A stretch of 54,201 nt of DNA from Actinacidiphila bryophytorum (GCF_016916835.1 NZ_JAFFIX010000034.1:1-54201); one strand, 5' to 3'; counted from the first letter of the stretch, positions 1-8,452 are shown. Notes: a model not told the origin generated them from the letters alone. A program made the numbers and translations.

Positions 1-171
1 CGGAGGCAGCACCTGCCCGCCGCCCGGCAGCCTGCCGTCCACCACACCGTGGGTGTAGTCGTGCACGGCACTGCCCAGCTCCGCCCCGTCCTCGACGGCG
101 ACGACCAGCGCACGCCCCGACAGGGTCCCGAAGTCGACGCCGACGGTGACGGCGGGTGGATCGGTTGTCAT
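1..171 (-). CDS. araB: L-ribulokinase, N-terminal part (runs off the window)
   Basis: Only the first 57 codons lie in the window; the gene continues beyond position 1. Translation from the ATG at 169-171 gives a short leader followed by VGVDFGTLSGRALVV, the phosphate-binding start typical of FGGY-family L-ribulokinases. AraB phosphorylates L-ribulose to L-ribulose 5-phosphate in cytoplasmic L-arabinose catabolism. It lies 65 bp downstream of the LacI-type regulator at 237-1295 on the same strand and is probably co-transcribed with it; araA and araD would be expected outside the window. Family assignment is strong despite the short length because the DFGTLSGR motif is quite specific. Other FGGY kinases (xylulokinase, gluconokinase) usually have DxGTxxxR without this exact string. 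Confidence 0.85.
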   Translation of the reverse strand, partial: MTTDPPAVTVGVDFGTLSGRALVVAVEDGAELGSAVHDYTHGVVDGRLPGGGQVLPP

Positions 172-236
172 GATGGTCTCCAGATATGCGGGAGGTCCCG
201 GCGGCAGCCGGGAATTCCCGCCTGCGGGCGGGTGTG

Positions 237-1295
237 TCATGAAGGTGTGCTGCTGTTGCGGATGATCAGCCGGGGTTCGATGACCACGCGCTCGTCGTCC
301 GGCATCCCGCTCGACTCGATCCGGCTGAGGAGCAGGCGGATGCTGGCCTGCCCGACCGCGGCGAAGTCCTGCCGGACGCTGGTCAGCGGCGGCGCGAAGA
401 ACTCGGCCTCGGGGATGTCGTCGAACCCGGCGATCGCGACCTGCCCCGGCACCGACAAGCCCGCCTCACGGAAGGCCCGGAGCACGCCGAGCGCCATCTG
501 GTCGTTGGCCACGAAGACCGCGGTGACCTCGGGCGAGCGGCGTCGTGCCCCGCTGGCGGCGACCCGCCCCGCCAGTTCCTGGCCGGCCCGGTAGCCGGAA
601 AGCGGGGTCCAGTCGCCGACGAGTGGCGGCGGGACCTCGACGTCGGCTTCCTCCAGCGTGGCGCGCCAGCCGCGGACCCGGGCTTCGGCCTCCAGCCAGT
701 CGGACGGCCCCGCGACATGCCAGACGGTCCTGTGCCCACCGCCCAGCAGATGGCCGGTCACCAGGCGGGCGCCGAGGTCCTGGTCGACCGACACCCCGGG
801 GATCGGCAGCGAGTGCCCGCCCTCGACGGTCACCACGGGGAAGGGCAGCCGCAGGTCGGCGAGTGCGGCGACCGCGGCCCGGTGCGGGACGATCACGACG
901 ATGCCCTCCACCCCCCAGTCGCTGAGGTGGTCGATCGCCTCGGAGAGCGCCTTGGCGCTGTAGCGGCGCAACGTGACGGCGGAGACCATGAACCCCTCGT
1001 CGCGCGCCGCCTCCTCCAGCCCGAACAGCATGCTCGCGGGGCCGAACAGCGTCGGGTTGCACGCCACCACGCCCAGCGTCAGGGTGCGTCGGGTCACCAG
1101 AGCGCGCGCCGAGGAGTTCCGCCGGTAGCCCAGCTCCTCGATCGCCCGCACCACGTCGGCCCGTGTCGTGTCGCGCACGTTGGGGTGGTTGCTCAGCACC
1201 CTCGACACCGTCTGGTGCGAGACCCCGGCACGCTGTGCCACGTCGGCCATCGTGGGTGCCCGGCGCGGTCCGGTGCCCGGGGCGGTCTGCGACAT
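237..1295 (-). CDS. LacI-family transcriptional repressor, probable arabinose regulator (AraR-like)
   Basis: This 352-residue protein has a LacI helix-turn-helix near residues 16-60 (MADVAQRAGVSHQTVSRVLS) followed by a periplasmic-binding-protein-like sensor domain. It should bind a sugar effector in the cytoplasm and release DNA. The gene precedes araB by 65 bp, so L-arabinose or a derivative is the likely inducer (inference). Its own promoter reads TTGACT-17-TAACAA and has the near-palindrome TGTTAGCGTTCACA at 1323-1336 over the spacer and -10, so autoregulation is likely. Similar sites lie at 3273, 11971, 40376 and 40679, which outlines a local regulon. The ATG at 1293-1295 follows a GGAG a few bases upstream. 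Length is normal for the family. Confidence 0.85.
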   Translation of the reverse strand: MSQTAPGTGPRRAPTMADVAQRAGVSHQTVSRVLSNHPNVRDTTRADVVRAIEELGYRRNSSARALVTRRTLTLGVVACNPTLFGPASMLFGLEEAARDEGFMVSAVTLRRYSAKALSEAIDHLSDWGVEGIVVIVPHRAAVAALADLRLPFPVVTVEGGHSLPIPGVSVDQDLGARLVTGHLLGGGHRTVWHVAGPSDWLEAEARVRGWRATLEEADVEVPPPLVGDWTPLSGYRAGQELAGRVAASGARRRSPEVTAVFVANDQMALGVLRAFREAGLSVPGQVAIAGFDDIPEAEFFAPPLTSVRQDFAAVGQASIRLLLSRIESSGMPDDERVVIEPRLIIRNSSTPS

Positions 1296-1321
1296 GTGTC
1301 TCCGATCGTGTTTGGACGATA

Positions 1322-1350
1322 TTGTTAGCGTTCACAGATATCGGAGTCAA
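1322..1350 (-). promoter_or_regulatory. Promoter and operator of the AraR-like gene
   Basis: On the minus strand, TTGACT (1345-1350), a 17-bp spacer and TAACAA (1322-1327) form a vegetative-type promoter. The quasi-palindrome TGTTAGCGTTCACA (plus strand 1323-1336) covers the -10 and half the spacer. The predicted transcription start is near 1315, giving a leader of about 20 nt. The site resembles known LacI-family operators in actinobacteria and recurs elsewhere in the window. Confidence 0.7.
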
Positions 1351-1688
1351 GCCCCTGCGCCACGAACTCGCAGACCGGGTCGGCCCAGCTCAGCCCGTTG
1401 GTCACGGCCGCGTCCCGCATCGCGGACGGGCGGGGCGCCGGCGCGAGTGTGCCCGCCGTGCCACCGGGACGGTCGGTGGCACGGCGGAGCGGGGAGGACA
1501 CCGGGTCGTCCGACACCCGTGTCCGGCCAGGGCTCTCCCGGCCGCGGCGGCGGACCCGGGCGTACCCGGTCCGTCGCCGCACGGCCGCGAGCCGCAGGTG
1601 CGCAAAGGGTTGTTCGAAGGCGGGGCGGTACCCCCGTTCCCGGGTCCGTCCGGTCCGCGCCCGCCCTCGGCGCTCGGCCCGGTGCGGG
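1351..1688. other. Intergenic stretch without a gene
   Basis: About 340 bp lie between the AraR promoter and the stop codon of the GH39-like gene. Several frames are open here, as is usual at this GC content, but none has both a ribosome binding site and a recognisable product. I see only weak inverted repeats, such as GGGG-CGGTA-CCCC near 1623-1635, and no convincing terminator. Confidence 0.5.
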
Positions 1689-3425
1689 TCAGCGCGGGTT
1701 GAGCCGCCACAGGTGGTCGGCGGTGCCGTTGTCCTCCCACTGCAGGACCTGGGCGCCGCTTCCGGTGCTCATGTTCTGCACGCCCAGCAGGAGTCCGCTG
1801 TTGCTGTTGGCGATCTTGTAGTAGCCGCTGCCGTCCGGGGTCAGCCGCCACAGGTGGTCGGCGGTGCCGCTGTCACCCCAGATCAGGGCCGTACCGCCGT
1901 TGCTGGTGCTCATGTTCGTGATGCCGAGCACCAGCCCGCTCGCCTGGTTGCGGATCTTGTACAGGCCGGAGCCCGCGGACACCAGCTGCCACTTCTGCGT
2001 CGCCGAGCTGTTGGCCGTGGCCTGGTCGACCAGCGTGCCCTGCCCGGTGGCCTCGTTCTGGGTGTCGAGGGCCAGACCGCTGTTCTTGTTGGCGATCTGG
2101 TAGGTGCCGTCCAGCGTGGAGCCCCCGCTCGCCGGGGTGATGACCACGTGGTAGGCGTAGGCGCTGTTCGCCGAGACCGGGACGGTGATGCTGCCGTTGC
2201 TCACCGTGTAGTTGGACTCCGAGACGGTGGTCGGCCCCGACACCGCGACCGTACGCCCGGGTGAGGGCGTGTACTCCACCTTGACGTGGACGCTCGACCC
2301 GAGGGCGGACAGCGAACCGAGTCCGTTCACGGTGACGGCCGAGTCGCCCGAGCTGCCGCCGAAGACCACGTCGACCTCGTTGCCCGCGCTGTTGCGCGAG
2401 GCCGCGCCGTCGATGCCGGTCTGGGCGGGAGGCGTGGTGACGAGCATGGAGCCGTTCATGTCCGCGTACCACTTGTAGAGCCAGTAGGCCCCGTTGGGGC
2501 TGCCGCCCTGGCCGGTGAGCAGGTCGCCGAGCGCGCCGGACTGGTTCCAGAAGGCGAGTTCGGCGTCGTGGACGCCCAGCCGCTCGAACTTGGCGATATA
2601 GCCGACCAGCGCGCCGGGGACGCCGACCTCGGAGGGAGCCGCGTACTCCTCGATGGCGATCGGGCGCGGGCTGATCCCGTACTTGTTCTCCAGCGCGGTG
2701 ACCGTGGCGACGTCACCGGCGATCTTCGACGAACGCGACAGCTCGTGCCAGGCGATGATGTCCGGCACGGTGTTGGTGGCCACCGCGTTCTTCAGGAAGT
2801 TGTCCATGTCGCTGATGTTGTCCGAGAAGCTCGGACCCTGGATCGGCGTCGTGGAGTCCTTGGACCGGATCTCGCGGTAGGTCCTGGTCCAGAAGTCCTC
2901 GAAGGTCCCGTTGGAGGACAGCCAGGTGTTGTCCGACTCGTTCCATGGTGCGTACGCGGCCAGGTTGGTGATGCCGGACGCCTTGGTCTGGGCGATCTGG
3001 TCGTCGACCACGGACAGCCAGTTGTTCCAGGTGAACTGGTAGGGCCAGCCCGCGTAGTAGTCCGAGAGCCGGTTGACGACCTTGGCGCCGGCCCGGGCCG
3101 CCTTGGGGGCCACCGTCAGGATGTCGCCGGTGCCCTGCTGGTGGCCGCCCTGCGGCTTCTGGACGAAGGTGTTCGGCTTGATCGCCTGGACCAGGCTGTC
3201 GGCCGGGGTGCTGGCGTTCGCCAGGCCGTAGAGGCTGCCGGTGGCGACATGGGTCACCGGTCGCAGCACTTGGTTAGCGCTAACAACCAGTGTGGTGGAC
3301 GGGGACGCCGCCGCCTGGGCAGGCGGGCCGGCGACCACGGTGGAGCCGACGGCCAGCACGGCGGCACCGAGGCCGACCGCGCCTGTCAGCCGCCGAGTGG
3401 TGCGGAAATGCGCGAATCCACGCAT
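1689..3425 (-). CDS. Secreted GH39-like glycoside hydrolase with C-terminal ricin-type (CBM13) domain
   Basis: The 578-residue product begins with a Sec signal peptide (residues 1-40, ending near AQAAA). The ATG at 3423-3425 was chosen because GGAAGGG precedes it; the longer open frame upstream lacks a signal peptide and a binding site. The catalytic part looks like a clan GH-A barrel: WNESD at 161-165 (probable acid/base E163) and an EEY motif near 259-261 (probable nucleophile). A C-terminal all-beta region and a ricin repeat module (about 450-578, QxW-like motifs) follow. It is a clear paralogue of the protein at 27439-29145, where the ricin domain is N-terminal. GH39 includes beta-xylosidases and enzymes acting on arabinogalactan arabinose, so the exact substrate is open. 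An operator-like palindrome lies inside codons 48-51. Confidence 0.7.
   Translation of the reverse strand: MRGFAHFRTTRRLTGAVGLGAAVLAVGSTVVAGPPAQAAASPSTTLVVSANQVLRPVTHVATGSLYGLANASTPADSLVQAIKPNTFVQKPQGGHQQGTGDILTVAPKAARAGAKVVNRLSDYYAGWPYQFTWNNWLSVVDDQIAQTKASGITNLAAYAPWNESDNTWLSSNGTFEDFWTRTYREIRSKDSTTPIQGPSFSDNISDMDNFLKNAVATNTVPDIIAWHELSRSSKIAGDVATVTALENKYGISPRPIAIEEYAAPSEVGVPGALVGYIAKFERLGVHDAELAFWNQSGALGDLLTGQGGSPNGAYWLYKWYADMNGSMLVTTPPAQTGIDGAASRNSAGNEVDVVFGGSSGDSAVTVNGLGSLSALGSSVHVKVEYTPSPGRTVAVSGPTTVSESNYTVSNGSITVPVSANSAYAYHVVITPASGGSTLDGTYQIANKNSGLALDTQNEATGQGTLVDQATANSSATQKWQLVSAGSGLYKIRNQASGLVLGITNMSTSNGGTALIWGDSGTADHLWRLTPDGSGYYKIANSNSGLLLGVQNMSTGSGAQVLQWEDNGTADHLWRLNPR
3273..3284. promoter_or_regulatory. 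Perfect intragenic palindrome matching the AraR-type operator
   Basis: GTTAGCGCTAAC is a perfect 12-bp palindrome, extending to GGTTAGCGCTAACA at 3272-3285. It lies inside the GH39-like gene, 141 bp after its start, where it encodes Val-Ser-Ala-Asn with the T-ending codons GTT and GCT. These are unusual in this genome, which suggests the DNA site is what is conserved. It could act as a roadblock operator. Confidence 0.6.
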
Positions 3426-3545
3426 GAAGGACACCCTTCCGGTGAGGTGGGGGGACAGCACCGCGACCGCTGCGAGCACGACTGGGGACGGAGCCGCCCG
3501 TCCAACGGCTCCGCGTCGACCGGCGTGGCACGGGTCGCGCTCCAT

Positions 3546-3597
3546 GAGCAACGCTTTGCTCGGCGGCCAACGTAGGAGCGATCCAGCGGCTGGTCAA
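3546..3597 (-). promoter_or_regulatory. Promoter of the GH39-like gene with a palindrome at the start site
   Basis: Minus-strand TTGACC (3592-3597), a 17-bp spacer and TACGTT (3569-3574) form a good promoter. The predicted start near 3562 abuts the inverted repeat GAGCAA-CGCT-TTGCTC at 3546-3561, a plausible repressor site of a different family from the AraR-type sites. Confidence 0.65.
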
Positions 3598-3650
3598 GGG
3601 AGCGCACAGGAATACCTTCCCGTGTGCCTCCGGCGGCGTCGCCCGGGCCG

Positions 3651-5174
3651 TCACACCGAGGGGGCCGCCTCGTAGTCGAACCAGTCGAAGGCGACGGTGC
3701 CGGCGGTGGCGTACATGCCGATCACCCGTCCGGTGAAGCCGGTGGCGACCTCGGTGGACAGGTAGCGCCCCTCCAGTTCGGCGAGCGGCTCCGCGCCCCG
3801 GGCGTCCGGATCGCCGATCCAGAAGGCGACGGTGTCCGGGCCGGTGGGCTCGACTCCGGCGAACTCCGGTGACGGGGAGACGATGTCGCTCGTGCGGACC
3901 GTGACGGTCAGGGTGACCGGGCCGGGCGGCACCTCGCGACGCGCCACCACCTGGCGCAGCGGCCCGATACGGGCGACGACGCTGACCTCTCCCCCGCCGG
4001 CTTCCAGGTCGTAGTGGTGGGCCTCGTCCATGCGCACGCTCACACCGCCCCGTCCGCTGCCCGGGTCCAGCAGCGTGGCGACACGGCAGTCGTGGTGCTG
4101 CTGGCGGTGGCCGACGAAGGTGTGGCCGGGGCGGTCCAGCGTGGGGCCGGTCGCGGTGAGGCTGAGCCAGCCGGGGCGCTCGGCGAGCGACCAGCAGCCG
4201 TCGGGGCGGGCGTAGGGCGAGATCCAGTGCGGCGAGAGGGCGTCCGCGTCGAAGTCGTCGCGGACGGGACGCGCGGGGAAGGGGTGCCAGGCGCCGGCGG
4301 GCGCGGGGTGGCGTTCGAGTACGGGTCCCACGACGGGCCAGCCGTCGTCGTCCCATTCCACCGGGGTCAGGAAGGTCTCGCGGCCGAGCACCTGGAACTT
4401 GGGCGTGTAGCCGCGGGGCCTGGTGCCGAGCAGCACCATCCACCAGCTTCCGTCGGGCGCCGTGACCAGGTCGGCGTGGCCTGTGCTCTGGATGGGCCGG
4501 TCGGTGGCGCTGTGGGTCAGCACGGGGTTGGCAGGGGCGCCCTCCCACGGGCCGCGCGGCGAGCGTGCCCGCGCGATGGACACGGCGTGGCCGCGCTCGG
4601 TGCCGCCCTCGGCGATCAGCAGGTACCACCACTCGCCGATGCGGTAGAGGTGCGGGGCCTCGGGGTACAGCAGCCCGGTGCCCGACCAGACGGGGAAGGG
4701 TCCTTCGAGCACCTCGCCCTTGACCGGGTCGACCCTGGCCATGTGGATGCCGGGCACGGTGAAGGCCACCCAGCAGGTGCCGTCCTCCTCCCACGCCAGG
4801 TCGGGGTCGATGCCGGGCAGGTCGAGCCACACCGGGTCCGACCAGGGACCCTCGGGCCGCTCGGCGGTCACGATGAAGTGGCCGCCGCCGCTGACGTTGG
4901 TGTTGATGACCCAGAAGCGGCCGTCGTGGTGGCGGATCGTCGGGGCGTACAGGCCGCGCGAGGCCATGGTGCCGGGCAGCGGCAGCGGCAGCTGCCCGGG
5001 GCGGTCGAGCACGTTGCCGATCTGCTGCCAGTGCACGAGGTCCCTGCTGTGGAAGAGCGGCAGGCCGGGCACGTACTCGAAGCTGGAGCACACCAGGTAG
5101 TAGTCGTCGCCGACGCGGCACACGCTGGGGTCGGGGTGGAAGCCGCCGATCACGGGGTTGTCATAGGTCCGCAC
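3651..5174 (-). CDS. GH43 family beta-xylosidase / alpha-L-arabinofuranosidase (cytoplasmic)
   Basis: The 507-residue product has no signal peptide. The five-bladed propeller begins with the GH43 signature NPVIGGFHPDPS (catalytic base D15). The conserved Asp lies in GIDPDLAWE (near 123-125) and the catalytic acid in YPEAPHLY (E172). A C-terminal beta-sandwich of about 190 residues resembles the GH43_C2 domain. The enzyme probably cleaves imported xylo- or arabino-oligosaccharides. I chose the GTG at 5172-5174 because AAGGGA lies nine bases upstream; an in-frame TTG at 5190-5192 would add six residues but has no binding site. The neighbours are arabinose genes on both sides, so an arabinofuranosidase role is favoured over xylosidase, without proof. 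Confidence 0.88.
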   Translation of the reverse strand: MRTYDNPVIGGFHPDPSVCRVGDDYYLVCSSFEYVPGLPLFHSRDLVHWQQIGNVLDRPGQLPLPLPGTMASRGLYAPTIRHHDGRFWVINTNVSGGGHFIVTAERPEGPWSDPVWLDLPGIDPDLAWEEDGTCWVAFTVPGIHMARVDPVKGEVLEGPFPVWSGTGLLYPEAPHLYRIGEWWYLLIAEGGTERGHAVSIARARSPRGPWEGAPANPVLTHSATDRPIQSTGHADLVTAPDGSWWMVLLGTRPRGYTPKFQVLGRETFLTPVEWDDDGWPVVGPVLERHPAPAGAWHPFPARPVRDDFDADALSPHWISPYARPDGCWSLAERPGWLSLTATGPTLDRPGHTFVGHRQQHHDCRVATLLDPGSGRGGVSVRMDEAHHYDLEAGGGEVSVVARIGPLRQVVARREVPPGPVTLTVTVRTSDIVSPSPEFAGVEPTGPDTVAFWIGDPDARGAEPLAELEGRYLSTEVATGFTGRVIGMYATAGTVAFDWFDYEAAPSV

Positions 5175-5230
5175 AGGACGTGGTCCCTTCAAGGTACGGG
5201 ATGGGATGTCCGGCGCGGCGGATCGCAGGA

Positions 5231-5277
5231 GCCGCCGCGGGCGAGCGACTCTATACGAGTCCCCTGCCCGCGGCGGC
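5231..5277 (-). terminator. Terminator hairpin downstream of the second GH39-like gene
   Basis: GCCGCCGCGGGC (5231-5242) pairs perfectly with GCCCGCGGCGGC (5266-5277). An inner GACTC/GAGTC stem lies at 5247-5261. A second hairpin follows at 5303-5334. Confidence 0.65.
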
Positions 5278-5302
5278 GACGGTACCGCCCCCTGACCTGG
5301 TG

Positions 5303-5334
5303 CGGGGCCGGCCGGAGGGGTCCGGCCGGCCCCG
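5303..5334 (-). terminator. Second terminator hairpin
   Basis: GGGGCCGGCCGGA and its exact complement flank a GGGG loop, extended by one C-G pair. With the hairpin at 5231-5277 it forms a tandem stop after the gene ending at 5352. Confidence 0.65.
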
Positions 5335-5351
5335 CGTCAGGGCACGGAGGC

Positions 5352-7148
5352 CTATCCCAGGGTCCACTGCTGGTTGCTGCCGCCGTTGCAGGTCCACAGC
5401 TCGGCCAGCGCCCCGTTGGCGGTGCTCGCACCGGTCACGTCGAGGCAGAGCCCCGACAGGGCGCTGGTGACGGTCCCGTTGGAGTTGACGTTCCACTGCT
5501 GGTTCGTCTGGCCGTTGCAGGACCAGATGATGACCTTGGTGCCGGCCGTGGTGCCGTTTCCGTTAGCGTCCAGGCACATCTGGCTGCTGCCGGAGTAGAC
5601 GGTCAGCTGGTTGCCGGAGGTGCGGGTGAAGACCTGGTTGGCGCCGCCCGAGCAGTCCCAGATCTGCAGCTGGGTGCCCGCGGTCGTAGTGGAGTTCGGC
5701 ACGTCCAGGCACTTGCCCGCGCCCACGGCGTGCAGCTCGCCGCTGGTGCTGCCGCCGGTCGACCCGGCCGGCGTCACGTAGACGGCGAAGGCGTCGTGCG
5801 AGGCCTGGAAGGTGACGGGAACCGTGACCGACCCCGACGAGGCGCTCAGGTTCTGGTTGTAGACCACCTGCGGCGCGCTGAGCGGGTACTGGTCGGGGAT
5901 GCGCTCGACGGTCACGTTGACGCTGCCGTTGTTCGCCAGCCAGGACGCGGAGGCCAGGCCGTTGAAGGTCACCGAGGCGGCGCCGGTGTAGCCGTTGCTG
6001 TCGCCGATCACGGCCACCGCGCGCTTGGCCGTGCTGTCCTTCGACGCGGAGATCGCGGTCGAGCCGACCATGCCCGAGGTGTTGACGAGCGTCCCGGTCA
6101 TGTCGGCGTAGGTGCGCAGCGCCCACCAGTTCCCGTTGGGCTGCCAGGTGCCGTTGCTCTGGGTGAGGACCCCGGTCAGGTTCGGGGTCATGCAGCACGA
6201 CCAGTTGCCGCGCATGGCGTTGGTGTATCCGGACTGCGCGAACCGTGCGAGGTACCAGGCGGTCACGCCGGCCGTCTGCCGGTCGGCGGGCTGGTACTCG
6301 TTCGCCGACAGCGGGCGGGCCGAGACGCCGTTCGCCGACAGCGCGTTGTTGAGCGACTGCGAGACGGTGACGGGGTCGTCGACGTCTCCCTCGTCATGGT
6401 TGGTGATCATGTCGGGGACCGTCCCGGCCGACTTGACGTGGGCCAGCCAGGTGTTCCACTCCCCCGGGTTGCTCTGCGGGGTGAAGGCGAGGGACGGGCC
6501 GACGATCGTCGCGTTCGGGGCGACACGGCGGATCTCCCGGTAGGCGCTGTCCCACATCTGGAAGTACTGCGTGCTGTTCATCCCGCGGGTCCAGAACACC
6601 GAGATGTCCGGCTCGTTGTAGATGTCGTAGGCGAAGGGCAGCCCCGTCGCCTGCAGCGCGGCGACCGAGGAGTCGATGAAGCTGACCCAGTTCGAGCAGT
6701 TGCCGTTGTCGCAGGGGTACACCTCGTTCGAGGGCTGCCCACCGTTGTTGCCCCACAGGTCGCTCAGGATGACCTGGTACTGGGCGTGGTAGGGCGGCTG
6801 CGTCAGCCGCCTGGCCTGCTGGGTGATCGAGGCGATGTCGGCCTTGGTGGCGGACCCGTAGCTGTAGTTGTCCTTGATCCAGCCGCCGGAGAACCAGCCG
6901 CCGCCGCGGAAGGCGTTGATCCCCAGCGGCTGCAGGTACTGGTCGGCGGGCTGGGTGCCGTCCTGGGTGATCCCGTAGAGGAAGCCCTCGCCGACCCCGG
7001 TCGAGGGTCCGCGGCTGGAACTCAGGTCCACACTCAGCGACTTGGTGTCGGCGGCGTGGCCTGTGCCCGGCATCACCAGCAGGGCGGCGAGGCCCAGCGC
7101 GGCGGCTGCGGCCATGGCCAGGCGGCCCGGTTTTGCTCTCGTTCTCAT
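5352..7148 (-). CDS. Secreted GH39-like (clan GH-A) hydrolase with C-terminal ricin-type domain
   Basis: The 598-residue product has a Sec signal peptide (1-32, ...GTGHAAD). The ATG at 7146-7148 follows a strong GGAGGAAG site. The catalytic domain carries YDIYNEPD (177-181 region, probable acid/base E179) and LSANEYQ (probable nucleophile E284), as in clan GH-A retaining enzymes of the GH39 type. A beta-sandwich and then a ricin B module follow (about 475-598, three repeats with CLDV/QQW motifs). It is only distantly like the other GH39-like proteins in this window. Palindromes at its promoter match those in front of the adjacent LacI gene and the divergent binding-protein gene, so these genes probably share one inducer. 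The substrate is unknown. Confidence 0.68.
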   Translation of the reverse strand: MRTRAKPGRLAMAAAAALGLAALLVMPGTGHAADTKSLSVDLSSSRGPSTGVGEGFLYGITQDGTQPADQYLQPLGINAFRGGGWFSGGWIKDNYSYGSATKADIASITQQARRLTQPPYHAQYQVILSDLWGNNGGQPSNEVYPCDNGNCSNWVSFIDSSVAALQATGLPFAYDIYNEPDISVFWTRGMNSTQYFQMWDSAYREIRRVAPNATIVGPSLAFTPQSNPGEWNTWLAHVKSAGTVPDMITNHDEGDVDDPVTVSQSLNNALSANGVSARPLSANEYQPADRQTAGVTAWYLARFAQSGYTNAMRGNWSCCMTPNLTGVLTQSNGTWQPNGNWWALRTYADMTGTLVNTSGMVGSTAISASKDSTAKRAVAVIGDSNGYTGAASVTFNGLASASWLANNGSVNVTVERIPDQYPLSAPQVVYNQNLSASSGSVTVPVTFQASHDAFAVYVTPAGSTGGSTSGELHAVGAGKCLDVPNSTTTAGTQLQIWDCSGGANQVFTRTSGNQLTVYSGSSQMCLDANGNGTTAGTKVIIWSCNGQTNQQWNVNSNGTVTSALSGLCLDVTGASTANGALAELWTCNGGSNQQWTLG

Positions 7149-7228
7149 CGACTTCCTCCTACGGCTGTCGCCACTGCGTGGCGGTGGGGGGCGCGCGGCG
7201 GGGTGGTCGGGGCGCGAGGTGGTCGTTG

Positions 7229-7288
7229 TCGAACCGATTGGCGGAATCGGTTCGACGGGATAGTACGACCGGGGGTCAACGCGGTCAA
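7229..7288 (-). promoter_or_regulatory. Promoter with large inverted-repeat operator upstream of the GH39-like gene
   Basis: Minus-strand TTGACC (7283-7288), a 17-bp spacer and TACTAT (7260-7265) form a near-consensus promoter with a start near 7253. Exactly there lies an inverted repeat with 11-bp arms, TCGAACCGATT (7229-7239) and AATCGGTTCGA (7245-7255), around GGCGG. Each arm matches the 12-mer CGAACCGATTCG found at the adjacent LacI gene. Confidence 0.75.
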
Positions 7289-7354
7289 TGAAGTGCCTCA
7301 AGCCTGGTATCCGGCACGGCACTTGGGCCGGAACCCCGTGGAGCTGCCGACTTT

Positions 7355-7366
7355 CGAACCGGTTCA
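7355..7366. promoter_or_regulatory. Additional CGAACCGGTTCA operator-like site
   Basis: GAACCGGTTC (7356-7365) is a perfect 10-bp palindrome, about 100 bp upstream of the main operator and just past the LacI stop codon. It may be an auxiliary site for DNA looping. Confidence 0.45.
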
Positions 7367-7393
7367 ACGCGCTCCCGAAGAGCCCGGCCGCGG

Positions 7394-8410
7394 TCAGCGG
7401 CGGGCGGGGGCGGCGCCGGTGCTGGAGCGCAGCGAGACGGGCGGCGCGAGCAGGATGTGGCGGGGCGGGGTCTGCGGGGCCGCGATGCGTTCGATGAGCA
7501 GGGCGACGGCCTGCTCGCCCATGTCGTGGGCGGGAACGTCGGCCGCGGTCAGGGGCGGGCGGAAGTCCTCGGTCCACAGCCGGCCGGCGACCCCGGTCAC
7601 CGAGAAGTCCTGCGGCACCCGCAGGCCGGCGTCGGCCAGCGCCCGCTGGATGCCGGGCAGGGCGGCCTCGTTGACCGTGGTGACCGCGGTGAGGTCCCGG
7701 TGCTCCCGCAGCAGGTTCTCGATGCACTCCTGGCCGGAGCGCGCGTCGTCCCCGCAGGCGACTTCGACGCCATCGATCCCCCGCTCGCCGAGGGCCGCGG
7801 TGAAGCCCTGGCGCGCCCTGAGCGCGGGGCCGTAGCCGGCGGCGACGAGTTCGGGCGAGCGGCTGATGAGTGCGACCTTGCGATGGCCGAGGTCGGCCAG
7901 GTGGCGCACGGTGTGCCGGATCAGGCCCGCGTAGTCGACGTCGATCCAGCACATGGCGGCGTCGTCCACGGTGTGCCCGATCCCGACGAAGGGCAGCCGG
8001 GTCCGCAGGAGGCGGTCCACCCGGGCGTCCTGGAGCCGGATCTCCATGAGGATCACGCCGTCGACCCGGCTCTCGGAGACGAGCCGTTCGAAGGACCGGT
8101 CGTGGTCGCCCCCGGACGGGGACAGCAGCACGTCCAGGTCGGCGCCGGCCGCCGCGTCGACGACGCTGGCGACGAAGTCCAGCTGCATGTGGGTGAGCCG
8201 GTTGCCGGCCGGCGGGATCACCAGGCCGATCGTCCTGGTCCGCCCCTCCTTGAGCGCCCGCGCGGTCGCGTTCGGCCGGTAGCCCAGCTCGTCGATCACG
8301 TCCTGGATACGTTTACGGGTATCCGCCGCGACGGGGCGCTTGCCGCTGAGGGCGTACGAGACCGTGCTGCGCGACACACCCGCCCGCCGGGCAATCTCTC
8401 CGATGTTCAT
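7394..8410 (-). CDS. LacI-family repressor of the GH39-like / GH63 regulon
   Basis: The 338-residue product begins MNIGEIARRAGVSRSTVSYA, a LacI helix-turn-helix, followed by a sugar-binding sensor domain. The ATG at 8408-8410 follows GAGGAG and was preferred to an upstream in-frame start that would add 20 atypical residues. A copy of the site CGAATCGGTTCG lies 43 bp upstream (8453-8464). Its reverse complement overlaps the start of the divergent binding-protein promoter, and half-site repeats lie at the downstream GH39-like promoter. The gene therefore probably represses itself and both neighbouring units. The recognition helix (SRSTVSYA) differs from that of the AraR-like protein, consistent with the different operator. 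The inducer is unknown. Confidence 0.87.
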   Translation of the reverse strand: MNIGEIARRAGVSRSTVSYALSGKRPVAADTRKRIQDVIDELGYRPNATARALKEGRTRTIGLVIPPAGNRLTHMQLDFVASVVDAAAGADLDVLLSPSGGDHDRSFERLVSESRVDGVILMEIRLQDARVDRLLRTRLPFVGIGHTVDDAAMCWIDVDYAGLIRHTVRHLADLGHRKVALISRSPELVAAGYGPALRARQGFTAALGERGIDGVEVACGDDARSGQECIENLLREHRDLTAVTTVNEAALPGIQRALADAGLRVPQDFSVTGVAGRLWTEDFRPPLTAADVPAHDMGEQAVALLIERIAAPQTPPRHILLAPPVSLRSSTGAAPARR

Positions 8411-8452
8411 CCGGCTCCTCACGCCCTTGGTCCGGGGGAATCCTACTCTTCG

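Noticed and set aside
1325..1582. A small minus-strand frame in the gap between araR and the GH39-like gene
   Set aside because: It is Arg/Pro-rich, has no ribosome binding site or family resemblance, and overlaps the AraR promoter.
5175..5192. TTG start six codons upstream for the GH43 protein
   Set aside because: There is no ribosome binding site before the TTG, whereas the GTG at 5172-5174 has AAGGGA at proper spacing.
4014..7835. A 1273-codon open frame on the plus strand opposite the GH43, GH39-like and LacI genes
   Set aside because: It is antisense to three well-supported genes, has low-complexity Ala/Gly/Val/Arg-rich content and no known domain; long antisense frames are expected at this GC content.
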